Source: Echria macrotheca (Eukaryota > Ascomycota > Sordariomycetes > Sordariales > Schizotheciaceae). Taken from it: a stretch of DNA of 64,000 nt. The translations under genes were made by a program, and so were the position numbers. Shown here one piece after another: positions 20,347 through 32,928 of this stretch. The notes below the pieces were generated by a model. The model worked only from the letters and a program-made list of their open reading frames with translations, ran no database searches and had not been told where the DNA came from. Each line of letters starts with the position of its first letter. The stretch's first letter is position 1. The stretch spans positions 1,736,001-1,800,000 of the forward strand of contig MU839831.1 of the NCBI GenBank assembly GCA_030411725.1, written 5' to 3'.

Positions 20347-22037
20347 TCACCCGTCATTCGAGAGTAAACCAGCCAGAAGCTCCCCCACGCGCTGGGACCT
20401 CCTAGGTCTCCTCCCCTCTGGCGCCTCTCCCTCTAACTTCCGCTTCTTTCCCATTGACTCTGGTATCCTGCTTGCCTCGGAGGTTTTAGGGGCCTCGGTG
20501 GTTTTCGGAGCCTCAGTGGTCATTGGCTCTTCCGGAACTACCGACGTCTCCGGAGGTTGACGAGAGAAAACTACCCGAGTAGGATATCTTACTCGCGCTG
20601 CCCACTCGTCATACAATGGCCGGCCATAAATATGGATGCTGACGAAAGGCCGTGGTGGGCAAGGGAGAGAATGCTCAGGTCCACCACCCGTAGCAATGCT
20701 CAACCACGTTGACGCGGATCCCCGCTCCAGCATCTCGATCGCGCCACAGACCCAGAATCCGACGTCTCTGGCCCTCACGAGGTCGTTGCAGCACTCAATG
20801 ACGCGCCCGCCCTTCCACCAGTCGAGCGGATTCCATCGTTTGAAGGGACCACGGTCGTCAAGTTTATACTTTGCTAGGGGACAAAGAGGGCATTTGTGGT
20901 CTCGCGGCAGTTGCCGATCTTGAGGCTGGGGAAATGCCATGTCTTCTTTCATGCGATCACGTAATAAATTATGATGTTGCATGTAGGTTGTAACCATCCA
21001 CGCCGTCCAGATGCGCCGAATGATCGCCGAAACTTCTTCCTGTGTCTGACGAAGCGGCGACGTTTTCGAACCAGTGCCAGTGGTAAGAACCGCCACACGG
21101 CCATTCGCCAGCTTGGAAGCGGGCAGCGTCGCACCCTCCGTAAGAGTCGCTGCAGCCTCCGACCCGCATGCAGCTTTAAGGATAGCCGATAGGTAAATGC
21201 GCATATCGCAATTGGGAAATAATGGTATGGGTTCGTCGTAGAATGGTCCTGCCTTTGGGACTCGCGTGTAGCGCCAACCATAGTTTTTGGCCGTGTCGTG
21301 AAGCGCCTCACGATGTATTGGTCCAATAACTTCGAAGATGTAGAGCTTGGGGAACACTGCAACGTATTTTAGCGATAAAGCCGTCACAGTGTGAGCATTT
21401 TCGAGCTTGAGGACCCGGAGCGAAGGGAATGGGTCTGGGACTTCGCTCCAACCGCGGATGAGCCGGTCGCTGAGACGGTTCCCCGGCTCATTCGGCGACG
21501 TGTAGTCCACAATCTTGAGGTACGCTAAGTTGGGCATCTTTGCCAGTGCCAGTAGCTCGTGTGTCTCGAACCTAGAAACTTGGCTGATCTCGAGAGAAGT
21601 GAGAAATTCGAGCGTGGGTGAAGTGATGGGTGCCAAATATGCCGGCAGCGTGTCGTATGGCGGATTGATATTCTCTTGCGCCCAATACTGTGATATTCTG
21701 AACGGGACTGGTTTCCCGCCGACTTGGGCTCTGTGCTCGGCATCTCTGAGCAGCAGTTTGCTGAGAGTTTTCCATGTGCGCAGACTGATGGAGTGGGCGT
21801 GGAGACTAGACTTGTCAGCAGGGAATTCAAGGCTCGGTTTAAATAGGCTACATGCCATCGGCTGTTCCCCATGTCTCTCAACTCATTCCAGATGGTAGTA
21901 AGGAAAGGCCCCCGGACCTCGGGAATATCGAGGTGGCCCTCTGGAAGTGAACCTGTCGCCAGATAGATCGCGATGAGGCTGAGACACATTTCAGTCAGCG
22001 GTCGAGGGCCCCGTTCCGAGGGAGCCAGAGCATCCAT
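20347..22037 (-). CDS. LRR/F-box-like orphan protein
   Basis: Two exons: 22037-21852 and 21810-20347, with a short intron of 41 nt (GTAGCC...CTGACAAG) that joins the frames exactly (549 residues). The N-terminal block PRPLTEMCLSLIAIYLATGSLPEG and IWNELRDMGNSRW resembles the leader helices of fungal F-box/LRR-type proteins. It is followed by leucine-rich segments (LTSLEISQVSRFETHELLALA; NLAYLKIVDY; SLRVLKLENAHTVTALSLKYV). The C-terminal half holds a CPLCPLAKYKLDDRGPFKRW motif and a second Cys pair (ECCNDL), then a Thr/Glu/Pro repeat (TTEAPKTTEAPKTSEA) and a basic end with KKRK. Function is unknown; substrate-receptor-like scaffolding is only inferred. The first in-frame ATG is 22037; the frame extends upstream without another ATG, so an upstream exon is possible. 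Confidence 0.7.
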
Positions 22038-23332
22038 GGCTTCGGCTGCCGAGGGAAGTGCGATGGCGGGGTCGGCGATTGTTGAGGATATTGTTATGGT
22101 GGCAAGCCGGGGTGAGTAATTGTGAATGTGGACTACTTCGCCGAGGAATCTGCCGGTGGTCGGAGAAATCACAATTGGAAGAGGAGAGGACCGAACTGTT
22201 TAAATAGATAAAGAGCGTGGTCCCGGTTTGTGTAAAAAGCACGCGTTGGTTTTTCGTCCGAAAAGGGAGCCCATCAAGGTAGGATCAAGGTGAGCACGCG
22301 CGCTGGGTGCGCGAGACCACGTGCAAGGAAGGAGCACATCGAGACCACGTGCAAGGAAGGAGCACATCGAGATGAGACGAGAGGTCAGACGAGACGCCCC
22401 ACCCCACACTCACTTCACGGTGCTCACTCTACCTAACAAACCACCTCTCACGGTGTCAGAGTATCGTGTCAGAATAATGATTCCATTACCCTCGTCAAGG
22501 AGATGGAATTTTGAGCGATCAGCTATATAAATGATTCAAAAAAAATGACTACAGCTAACCTCCATGGACTGTGTCATCTTGGAACAAGCTTACTTGGACT
22601 CATTGCTTGATGGTTATCTGAACGACTGTCGATGACACCTGTCCTTGAAATAGTTCATTTCAGTCATATTGCTTGATAAATCACCTGGAGTGGTATTTGC
22701 AAGGACAGAATCCCCAGACTCTGATCAGCGCCTCTACTAACTGGTTATGTTCTTTCCACACCAGTTCTCTATAATGATGAGCACAGCATACAACACAACG
22801 ATTTCCCTTCAAGGCCTCAACCGTTGAATAAATACCACTTTGCTGAGTGAAATGACTACAACGCAAATATCGGCATTCACCTCTCCCTGGAGATACCATA
22901 CCTAAGCAGTCATACATAAATCATGCTTGCTACAAATCCGGAGCAAACATCCCATGCCTCACAAACACACGCTGACAGGTTCAAAGTGCACAATCGACAT
23001 CTATTTTCCTGGCATTTTGGTCTCTTTTCATCAGATCACCCGCTTACTACCCAGTTGCACACAGCCCCACCGCTGATTTCCTGTCTTTCAAGTGCCAGTC
23101 CCCGCAGACTCGACACCAACAAGTCAACCGACTCGGATACGCTTCCACCGGCTGCGTACCCGTCTACCCATTGCAAAGCAGTTGGGCCTGGAAAGCTAGC
23201 ATGTCAGCATGTCCTAGATCAGCCGGTATCTCTGACTTCACGCCATGAAGACCAGCTCAGCGATCACGGCCATGCTAACAATTTGCAAAGCAAATAAGCT
23301 CTGGCTCCCAGCCCCACACAGCTCCTAACCAC
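22038..23332. other. Promoter side of the LRR-like gene and 3' side of eIF2A
   Basis: About 1.3 kb with no credible coding sequence. It contains a 28-bp tandem duplication, described separately. The rest is AT-richer than the genes, with nothing further recognised. Confidence 0.5.
22313..22368. repeat. 28-bp perfect tandem duplication carrying CACGTG
   Basis: Two exact 28-bp copies (22313-22340 and 22341-22368), each with the palindromic E-box CACGTG (22318-22323 and 22346-22351). They lie about 280-330 bp upstream of the LRR-like gene's start codon. Confidence 0.9.
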
Positions 23333-25494
23333 TTAGGCGGACTCCTTCTCCAACGCCTCCAACTCCTTGATCACGGCAGTCTTGGTGCCAATCTTCTTCA
23401 TCTGAGTGTCCTCGAGCTTCTCGCCACCCGCAAGACGCATCTCCAGATCCTCAATCGCCCGAATTTTCTTCTGGAGGCTTCGGATCTTCTTTGCGTTCGC
23501 ACTCTGCGCCGCTCCACCGTCACTGCTGGGACCCACCGGCGCACCACCGTCTTGTTGACCGGAGTGGGAGCCATTATGGTGGTGCTGATACTGTCCCGGT
23601 CGCTGGCCAGGCCGGCTTTGGGACCGTGCGCGATGCGTGTTGCTGCGGTTGCGAATCGGGATGCCATTATTGTTCCTTGACTGGCTGCGCGAGTGCTGAT
23701 GTTGCTGCGGCCCGGGGCCTCCCCGGCGCTCAGGGCTCCGTCCTTCACCACCGGATCCGCTCTCGAACTCACGAGGAGGCGGGGCAAGACCCCCCTCGGG
23801 ACCAACAGGGGCGCCGCCGTCTCCTTCCTTGGCCTTCTTGTTCCGCTTCCTCTTGTTCTTCAAGGCCGTCTTGGACAGGTTCTCGGTGCCATCAGCTCCT
23901 TCAGCGGGCGCTGCTCCTGGAACCGAGGCGTCGGTGAATTCGGCACCCGGAATCATACGGCGCGGTCGACCGAATCCGTTAGGCCCGATCGAAGGCGTTC
24001 CGTTGGTAACGACATGGGCCGCGCCGCCCTCATCCTCGCGCTTGAAGTGAAGCGGAGTCGACGCGCCACGCGCGCCGGGAGGGCGATAGGCACCCGCGGG
24101 CTTGGAAGGGGTCTTGATAGTGCCGAGGTATGCCAGGGCCGAGGCATGAGGGGTAGGCACAGGGTGCAGAGGGTCCCCTGCTGGGGGGCTGTCGGCCAGA
24201 GCAGGTCTCCACATGACATTGTAAAGCTCGACAAACTCCTCGTTGTACATAATCCCACCACCCACATGCCAGAGCTTCACTCCGTTGTCCACACGGAGGC
24301 GCGGAGACGTGGTCGCCGTCATGATGTACCGGCTGTCGGGGCTCCAGACGCACACGCTAGGGTTTCCGCTCTCGATCGTGCACACCTTGCGGTGATCCTT
24401 CTCGAGGTCGTAAACGTCGATCTGGCCCGCCAGGTTACCGAAACCGGCAACCAAGACGAACCTTCCCGTGGGTGAGAAGATGATGGTGTTGCGGGGTCCG
24501 ATGGCGAACGAGTGGGTGGCGACCGCGCGATGATTGAAGATGGTCGTTTTCGCGGGCATGTACCCATAAACCACACCAAACTCCTTGGAGTTGGGAGACC
24601 ACGAGACATCATGAATCGGCCCCTCCTTGTCAAGCGCCACTCGCGCATCGAACGACCCATTCGCGCTCAGCAAGTACATGTTGGTCTCGCCGTAGTAGCT
24701 CTTGTTGGACTTGTCCACCTCTGTTTGTGCCAGCACAATCAGGCTGGTGCCCAGCGCGTTCCATTTCAGCTGGACCTTGTCACCCTTGAAAAAGTTCTTC
24801 TGGGAAATCGGGCTGGAAAACTGTGGCACGTTGTAAACCTTGACGGCGGCGGGTTGGCCCTAAGAAATGAGTTAGTAGGCACCGGATGGTAGCAAGCAGC
24901 GCAGCATACCTTGCGCTCCGGTATAAAAACAGCAACGTTCTGATTCAGGCCAGGCGCAACAGCAAAGTCGGCCACGCCTTCAGCGCGCAGCTTGTTCCAG
25001 ACCGTGGTGAGATCGCCGCTGTTGTAGAACTGGACCTCGTTGGTCACGAGACGGGCGCAGAAGCGCTCGTCGTCGGTGTACTGCAGGTTCCAGCCCGACT
25101 GCGACTTCTGGACGAACTTGCCGAGCGGCTGCTTCTCTACTCCCTCCGCAAGCTCCTCTGTGGTTCGCCAGACCTTGAGGTTCTTGGTAGCATCGCCGTT
25201 CTCGTCCTTGGCCGGCCGTTCCCAGGTGCTCAGATAGTTGCCCCGAGGGGAGAAGCTGAGATCATAAATTGCCTGGATCGGGATCGAGGTCAAGACGTGG
25301 CCGACAGAGGCGTCGACCACGGTGACGCCGTCAGCGGTGGCGTAGGCAAAGTATCGGCCGCATGGTGAGTATACACAGCACCGGAGATTCCCTTCTGGTT
25401 TTACGAACCCAGGAAGCGCTTCGTAGACAGGCGCAGCGTCAAAGACGCCGATGGCCTTCTGGGTTCGGTAGGCAAACTGCAACGGACTGGCCAT
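23333..25494 (-). CDS. Translation initiation factor eIF2A
   Basis: Two exons: 25494-24910 and 24859-23333, with a 50-nt intron containing CTACTAAC before TTAG (703 residues). eIF2A can deliver initiator tRNA to the 40S subunit without eIF2/GTP and is used on selected mRNAs. The N-terminal about 430 residues form the family's WD-like beta-propeller, with blades visible as CCVYSPCGRYFAYATADGV, DLSFSPRGNYLSTWE, WNLQYTDDERFCARLVTNEV, SWSPNSKEFGVVYG and VCVWSPDSRYIMTATTSPRL. The C-terminal part is Gly/Ser/Asn-rich and then carries a charged coiled coil (AKKIRSLQKKIRAIEDLEMR) typical of the family. The start is the ATG followed by ASPLQFAYR. Confidence 0.95.
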
Positions 25495-28298
25495 GACTAG
25501 TCAAAGTCACAGTTGATCGCGGTAGCAGAATGTGGTGACGGGGGTGAAGGATCCTTCTTCTTCTTGCTTGGTTCTTGCCTGACAGCGAGGGGTCGCGAGG
25601 GGTAGATTCGTGCCGATTCTGCAGACGAGTAGCCTAAGCAGATTGCGATTTTCTTGATCGGAAGTGGTTCCGCTCCGAGGCGACACACAAGTGGGGGTCT
25701 GGTTGCGTATTGACGTGGAGGCCGGTGTCGGATGTTGACGTCGAGGCGGGCGAGGCGGAATCTTGTGCCCAAGAGCAAAAGCTGATGAGTGAGGACTCCG
25801 ACGTCAGCTGGCGATGGCTCGTCGGGAAGCGGAAGGGCGCAAGAGGCTAGGCCTTGATCGAAGTGAATCGGACGACCGGGTTCCTTGTTCGGACGGCGAC
25901 GCTCGGATGGACAATGTCTGAATCACAGCGACCACAAGACACGACGCGACGGTTGGCGAACTGGCGGATTGGGCGACTTGGCAGGCCTTTCAGCGAGACA
26001 AAGAGGCCACTAGGATCCGAAAAGAAGAAACCGACCGATACACCGGGAAGCAGAAAGAGAAGAAGGGGCACCTTGGGGAATAGATTGGCAAAGGCGGTGC
26101 GTGCAGCGACAAGGACGGGCTTGGGGGTAGAGAAGGGGAGGAGGGGAGAGAGCAGAGGAAAGAGAGGCGGTCCCACAATATCGTGATTTTATTTTTTTCA
26201 CCTTTTTCATGCCGCTGAATCAGGCATGGGCCAGCGCAGTGGGGCCACTGGTCGGGTGTTGTGCCGCACCACGCAGGGCTTGTGGTCTAGGCTGGCGGCC
26301 CAACGCCTCCCCCGCGACGCTTTTGCCAGTGCCATGCTGCCAGCTGTCTTACCCAACCATCGCCAAGCTGACTCTTGCGCCTCGTTCGCGCGTGCAACCG
26401 GCTCGCTGCTGCAAAGACGGCGAGTCAGTCCGTGATTTATTTCCACGACGCCGTGGTTTCACTTGCGCCCACTATCAAGTCTCAGCGTGAAGGGGTCATT
26501 TTCGCTGCAGAAGCCTAGTGACCACTGAGCTTTGCTTTGCAAGCGTCGTCCATGGCCTTACATAAGACCCTGCATGCGCTATTGGGATATCTAGCTCCCG
26601 AGAAACTTCTATCTATGGATCACAAAGGAACCCACCAGTTCGAGATTACAGGGATAGCAAGGTCAGCAGTCAATGAGCCTGCCAGGGATGACGAAGTCAA
26701 TCTGTGCGTCACGAAAGAGAAAAAAGCGCAAGGGATATAATGAGCCTTGGGAATCAACTCTCAGGCAGGGAACAAAAGGCATCCCGGGCGTTCCTGGACT
26801 GGGAATAAAGAGCCATCTCACATGAACCTTGGTCGCGTTGAACATGTCACACGGAGCCTTCGCTCCGCCCGTAGCCCGGCCACGATCCTTAGGCGCTTCC
26901 TTGGTCCCAGTTCGGCGCGTCAGAGTATATTTGGGCCATAGAAAGTGAATTCTGCCGTAAATGCCACATGATCGGGTATCGCGCTTGGATGTCGTCGTTG
27001 TCGAAGGTTGAATGAGGCTGAAGGAGGCCTTGAGGGGCAAGAGGGGCCAGCCCACTGGCTGGAGGGCAGTGGACCCCAGCCAAGACATGGATGGCTCGTG
27101 CTCAAGCCCCCCCTGCACGCCCCGCAACGCCATTCTGGGGAAGCCGCCCACACCCTCCCGGAAACATCCGACGTCCAACGACGTCGTTCACGTTTCAACA
27201 CGTTTTATTCGACTCTTTGAAATCTGTTGCTGTATCTCGCTTTTCTATCGTCTGGATGGCGTATACTGGGCGTATAGCCCATAGATCACCAACCCACTTC
27301 TTGCCCCATCACTTGTTCATTTGAGCGCGGCTTCGGCCGACTTTGTTTGCTACGATGCGTGGGGGTTCGTTTTCTGACCACACAGATGCCGACAGAGTGC
27401 GGACACGCCGCCCAGTGGCCATGTGCATGCAGCGATGCTCTCCAGATCTGCCGTCATCTACACCACACCACAAGCAATGGATGTCCAAGGTATCCGTAGT
27501 TGAGCCGGATCTTGACAGGACATCTCGAGATAACTACTTGCCATATACAAGGCTTGCCTCATGCGCCAATTTTGAGACAAATAATAATCTGACTGGAACC
27601 ACATTCTTATTCTCGAGGAATGATGCTTTTGGCGGCACCAAAACAGGAAGTTCTTCCAGAAGATACTACCTGTACCTCAGTAACCGGTGGACCATGCATA
27701 ACTATTATATCTCGACAGTAGCACGACAAGTTGTGCTGCAGAGCAAGAGCGAAACACTAGCTATCTATGGGGTACATACGCGTCTATGCTAATCACAAGC
27801 AAATGGAAGCATGTGTTGTTACTACCATCCGGCATCCAGTCATCCCACGCAACGGATTGCTTGATTTTGCAACGACAAGACTAAAACATGAATCATCCCA
27901 CCCTGCTTACTTCTCACCTACAGCACGGTCCATAAGAAGGCTCAAAACAACAGAAATGCCTGTGTATCAACACTCGCAGGGGGATTCTTGAGATGAAATA
28001 GATATTTGCCTTTCACCAAAGGCCTTTCCGGAAGCATTACGGTTGTGCCTGCCGCGGGAAATTGCCGGCCAAAGGTTTAGGTAGGTTGTACCTCTTTTCT
28101 CTCATTAATGAGCCTGACTTTGGTACTTATCACTCAGCGCTATTTGATTTTGGAGACAATTTGTTTAGTATTTCGATGTCGTCTGAACTAACTCAACATA
28201 TGAAGGCATCTCGACCTATACGAATAGGTAGATGGGCATACGTCCGCTGATACTCCAGGAACCTATCACTTCTGATTCTTGAGGGGATGAAAAATAGA

Positions 28299-28363
28299 GG
28301 TTGCCAGAGACGTGATATATTTCTTGAATAGCTTCAAGAGTATCAAGTCCCTCTCTGGCAACC
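28299..28363. repeat. Nested inverted repeat (12-bp outer, 7-bp inner stem)
   Basis: GGTTGCCAGAGA at 28299-28310 is exactly complementary to TCTCTGGCAACC at 28352-28363. Inside the 41-nt loop, TCTTGAA (28322-28328) pairs with TTCAAGA (28333-28339) around a TAGC loop. Either strand could form a long hairpin with an internal hairpin. Confidence 0.75.
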
Positions 28364-31300
28364 GCCAGGACCAAAACCCAATACCTAGTATTAGTTTTCA
28401 AACGACCGTCAGAAATCCACGTCCACCCATAGCCAGTTACCCTACGGCAGATTATCTGAGGTGCTGAAGGGATCAAAAGCCAATGTGTCGACTGCCACTC
28501 TCACTGAAGAAGCCATCACATGAGTTACTAAAACCACATGAGTTATTAGAGCAGGTACCTAGCTATTGAATCCATTAGTAATCCCAATATCTAAGTGGCA
28601 TCACCACAACACCCACCTACTATTATGACAAGCGACAAGTCTGAGCACCACCAAATGCTCATCTGTGTGTCGGTCTGTCTCTTCCAACTGTCAGCAGTTA
28701 CTTGACGAGCTGTCAAGCGGTCGGCATAAAAATGAATGACGCCAAACTAACTACCTTGCACTACCTTGGGAAACTTTCTAGTCACCCGCTCGTACCGCTC
28801 AACTCGCGGAGTAATATGATGGCTATTAGGGCACTCCCGACTCGTGAATCATTCAGGCCTTTGATTATCCACTCTACTGCCATGACAAATGCGACGTCTC
28901 GAGAGGTCCCTCTGAGTTCGGGAAATGACCTCTCACTTCCTGGGCTGCGGAGGACAAGACGTTCATCTGTCTCTAACACATAGACTGGAGACTGAATTGT
29001 CAACTTTTAACAACCAAAAACACCGTCTCATCTGTGACTTGCCGCTCGTGACCCAAGTCATCTAAGCTCGTCACTCACTCGGGAGCCGTCTGAAAACAGT
29101 TTCATGACACCGCAGCCCATAAACGTTTGATATGTAGGTAACCACCCCCTCAAATTCCCACGCTATCGAGATTCGATGAAATATTCTAGGTACAGTTGTC
29201 TTCTGTGTGAACATGATGAGAGACAAGTTCCGTCTGTTCAATCCCCGCCATTTCTCAGAGAAAGGACCTGCGAGGTTAACGCAACACACAACTACCCAAC
29301 CCGTCCCAATATCAAATGAAACCGGACAACATCGTTTACTAATTAATTCCCAAAACTTGAGAGAAATCCCCAGCTGTGCTGAATTTGAATAGTCTAGTAA
29401 GTCCCCAATGAAATAAAGTAGAGAGAGCCGAACCCCGTGAACGTCCGTCGCTCCCAGAAGCATAGGTATCCCCAAGCATCCTCAATGCTTCATCAACTCC
29501 GTCTCTCTATTTAACATAGGTATGCCGACTGTGTGATCGGATCCACACCCAATTGAGCCAGGTTCCAAAAGGATTGCCAAAATTCTAAGGCCAGCACAGC
29601 ACCTTCAGAATTCCAACCGTGGTTATATGCCAGCACGGTCTGGGCCAGGCCCCTGGATCGTGACTATGTGTAATAATTTCATACATCACTTTAGTATGAC
29701 TAGACGTGACAGTCATGCCATTTAAGCAAAAACCATCATATCAATCTTATTATTACCTGTATACTTTATCAGATCATGATCCTCACACGTTATGACTCAT
29801 CAAATAATCATCCACACCTGCAACTTAGAAACGCCCATGAGATCTTCTACCACCCGGCCTCTTAGCGAAACTCAATCAAAATCATAGCTTACACGTTTCA
29901 TTCCAACCAACATACAATTTTATTTTATTTTTCATTTCTTCAAAATTCCCACCACCTGCAATTTCACCTACTTGAGAATTTACCATATATCCAAGGCCGC
30001 AGGAGCCCTCAGTGAGACTGTGTGGTGAGTGTTTGGTGGTGAGGTGAGCGGAACCCGGGAAAATCGATGACGTCGTTTGTTTGGTGACGACATGCCGACA
30101 CTTTCGGTACGACCCGCCCGCTCCCATTGAACCCCATTCCTCATAGTGGCCTTCTACTTCGTCATGAATCCAATTGCTAAAATAATATAGATTTTAAAAT
30201 CTCGAGACCACGGGACAACACCTGAGAGTAAGTTCTAGGCCAGGCGTTTAGGTCTCGACCAAGACCAATATTTTTTTGGAGCCGAGGTTGCCCCTTTCTC
30301 TGTCCAGGTCTTGGCACTCGATGTCCGCCGACTCAGTTCCGCCAGTACCAGAATTGAGTAAGGATAGTGTCGAATCCATCACGATATCCTCGACAGTTCC
30401 AACGTCCCAGTCATCGAGCATCTCTCAGTGTATATTTAGCAGCACCTCCAGCAACCAGAATACCGGATCCCTTGGCGCGTCCCGTGAGCCCGGGTGCAGA
30501 TGTTAGCTCAATCTCTTCTCCCCTCGCCATTCCACACCAAAACCCAGAGATCAACACATCCTTCCCGTAACAACCGAGACAAACATGTGCGGGGATAATC
30601 CGCCACCCTCATGTCTGTCCCCTTGCCCCCTCCTCCTGAGCATCACCCGCTGTCCCCGCTGTCAAAAGGGCAGGACCCTCTGTCGATCTTCGCGGAGGTG
30701 GCTCAGTCGTGAATAAACCTCGGAGAAATCTCTGCTATCATTCGCCACACTCGTGGCTTCACCCAATCCCATCACAAGCTGCCATGGGTACATGTCCCCA
30801 ATGAGATTACATCCCACTGAATAATAGATGGAGCTCATCAGTGTCTATTAGGAGTCGTAGAGACTTCTCGGTGGCGAGACCACGTACCTGAATAAGACGA
30901 GCGAATCACTCGACAAACAGGATGCCCAATGAGGCAAACCATCCCTTTCTCGTCCGTTCATCATTGGCTTGCTCGCTCGTTCCCCAGAGTCCCAACGTAC
31001 GTGTCTGTGGCTGTGCTCGTCGATCTAGAGTCAGTTGTACGTGTCCATGGTGGTCGTGCTGTGGCGATCTGCCGAGTCGTCCAGTTGTCGTCGACTCTGT
31101 CCACACCATCCCATCTTCGTTCTCGCGCGGCCGATCATCTGGACCCTGTGGCTGGTGATGTACCGAGGAATCAAGCTGCAGGGCTCTGCCGTGAGCCAGG
31201 AATACCCACCGCCTGTATATCCTGCAGCTTGATCGCTGCGACCCGCGCGTGCCCGCCATCCCGGCGCAGAAGCCACGCCGTGATAGAAAGGTACATCGCC

Positions 31301-32490
31301 TCCGCATGTCCTGTCCACACCAGATTAGCCCGATCCGAAGCAGATTTTCATCACCATGCTGCACCCTTAGACTCACCCCTTCGTATTCTGTGGCTCCCCC
31401 CTCACCCAGCCACATTTTGTCCAGGCCCTCTCAACAGCGACATATCTGGAGAACTGGGTGAGGCGTCCTCGCCACTGTTCTTACTCGGCAACCTCTTGTG
31501 TGTTGCTGTCCGTCCCCGCAAACCCCATTGTGTGCTTGGAGTGAGTATGGATGATACGCCGCCCGTGTCGTACCGATATGTATCTGACCTCTGCATGCAG
31601 CTGAAACCCTAGTAGGTTGCGACAAGACGCAATTATAGGTTGAGATATTCCCAACACAGACGCGCCGTCTGCGTCCTTCTGTTTCAAGAGCAGCCACAGA
31701 GAGACGGAGACACCGGATAAGTGGCTGGGACGACAGCTGTGGCTCGACCCTCCTCCTTTCCCCACATCGATCGGCATCCGCATGTCCGTATCTGGTCGGA
31801 GGGGCGTGTGTGTAAAGAGCAAAGATATTGATTCTCTGGGCCCGGGACAACGGGAACTAAGAACCCGCGCGGAAGCTGTTCACCTGCTCATTATAGGCCT
31901 ATAGGAGCCCGCTCGACCCCGTTGGGCCTCTCTCTGAAGGGGAACGGCGGGAAACTTACTGCCGGCCACACCCCCGCCGTGTATCAACAAGCCCCTTTCG
32001 TCGGACTATGAGTGGGTAGGCTGAGGAATTGTGGCGAGTGAGCGGCTCCAAGGTACCGCTACAAGCAGCTGCCGGTCAAATAGCCTGCAGAGCTTTGCCT
32101 GCATGAACTGCACATAATCCCTTCTGTACAGGCTGCAGGAGTAATGAGGGCTTGACGGGATTCTGCTGCGCTGTAACGCAACCTAATTGCGTCCTCTCTC
32201 TGGGGTATTGGTACGTCCCGATGGTTCGCCGTCCGTCAAAGTTCCCGGCTAGGGTGGCTTGTCTGGCTCAGATAGTCGTGTAAGTGACGGCCGCGATAGA
32301 GACACCCGAAATCGAACCACTTTTGCTTGGTTATCGCCGTGTACCCGATGTCCTTCCACAAAGACCTGGTTCAAAGACTGGCCTTTATGTTTAGGTGCGA
32401 AATAGATATCGCTGATTCGCTTGCCGGTTTTCGTAGTGGCTGATGAGGTGACGGGACCCTGCTGCCGATGTCGCCAAGTCTCGCCCGGCT

Positions 32491-32928
32491 TCAAACCCCG
32501 AGATCGTGCCACAAAAGACCGCGTCGGCAGCTCTGTTGGTAGCCCTCAGGGGAAAGAGAAGGCTGAAACCGGCGAGGTGCATGTCGAGAGTGGTACAAAT
32601 CCCGCCTGTTGTGTCCAGCGGGCCACGAGGCCGTGGTAGGACGGTGTGGGTTAGGTCTTGGATATATTGGGGGATCGCTATCGCGATGAGACCCATCAAC
32701 TGCAAGCGACGCCTCGTGAACGAAGTCACGGTCTTGGACACCATCGGCTACAGCTTCCTTGACGTGGTGATGGTCGCCCTGAGGCACCGCTTCGTGGTTC
32801 TGTGGCTCCAAGGGGGTCTCAGAATAGGGGTCGGAGCGACCTCGGCCCCTCCCGCGGCGACGGCCCTCAGCATGAACAACAAACGCGAGAACGACGATTG
32901 CGAGCGTGAAGAGGTGCCGAATGGGCAT
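32491..32928 (-). CDS. Weak candidate: small secreted protein frame
   Basis: A 145-residue frame opens with ATG 32928. It begins with a textbook signal peptide: MPIRH, a hydrophobic core LFTLAIVVLAFVV and a likely cleavage site VHA|EG. A basic run RRRGRGRGR follows, then an Asp/His/Glu-rich middle and two further dibasic sites (NRR, PRR) that could suit Kex2-type processing. I do not recognise a family. The second half is Pro/Arg/His-rich and less convincing; an intron near 32690 cannot be excluded. A chance frame is quite possible, because the opposite strand is also open over the same bases. Confidence 0.25.
   Translation of the reverse strand: MPIRHLFTLAIVVLAFVVHAEGRRRGRGRGRSDPYSETPLEPQNHEAVPQGDHHHVKEAVADGVQDRDFVHEASLAVDGSHRDSDPPIYPRPNPHRPTTASWPAGHNRRDLYHSRHAPRRFQPSLSPEGYQQSCRRGLLWHDLGV

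Noticed and set aside
30929..31612. 227-codon frame in the gene-poor island
   Set aside because: Low-complexity Arg/Ser/Pro content, overlapping open frames on both strands and no motif.
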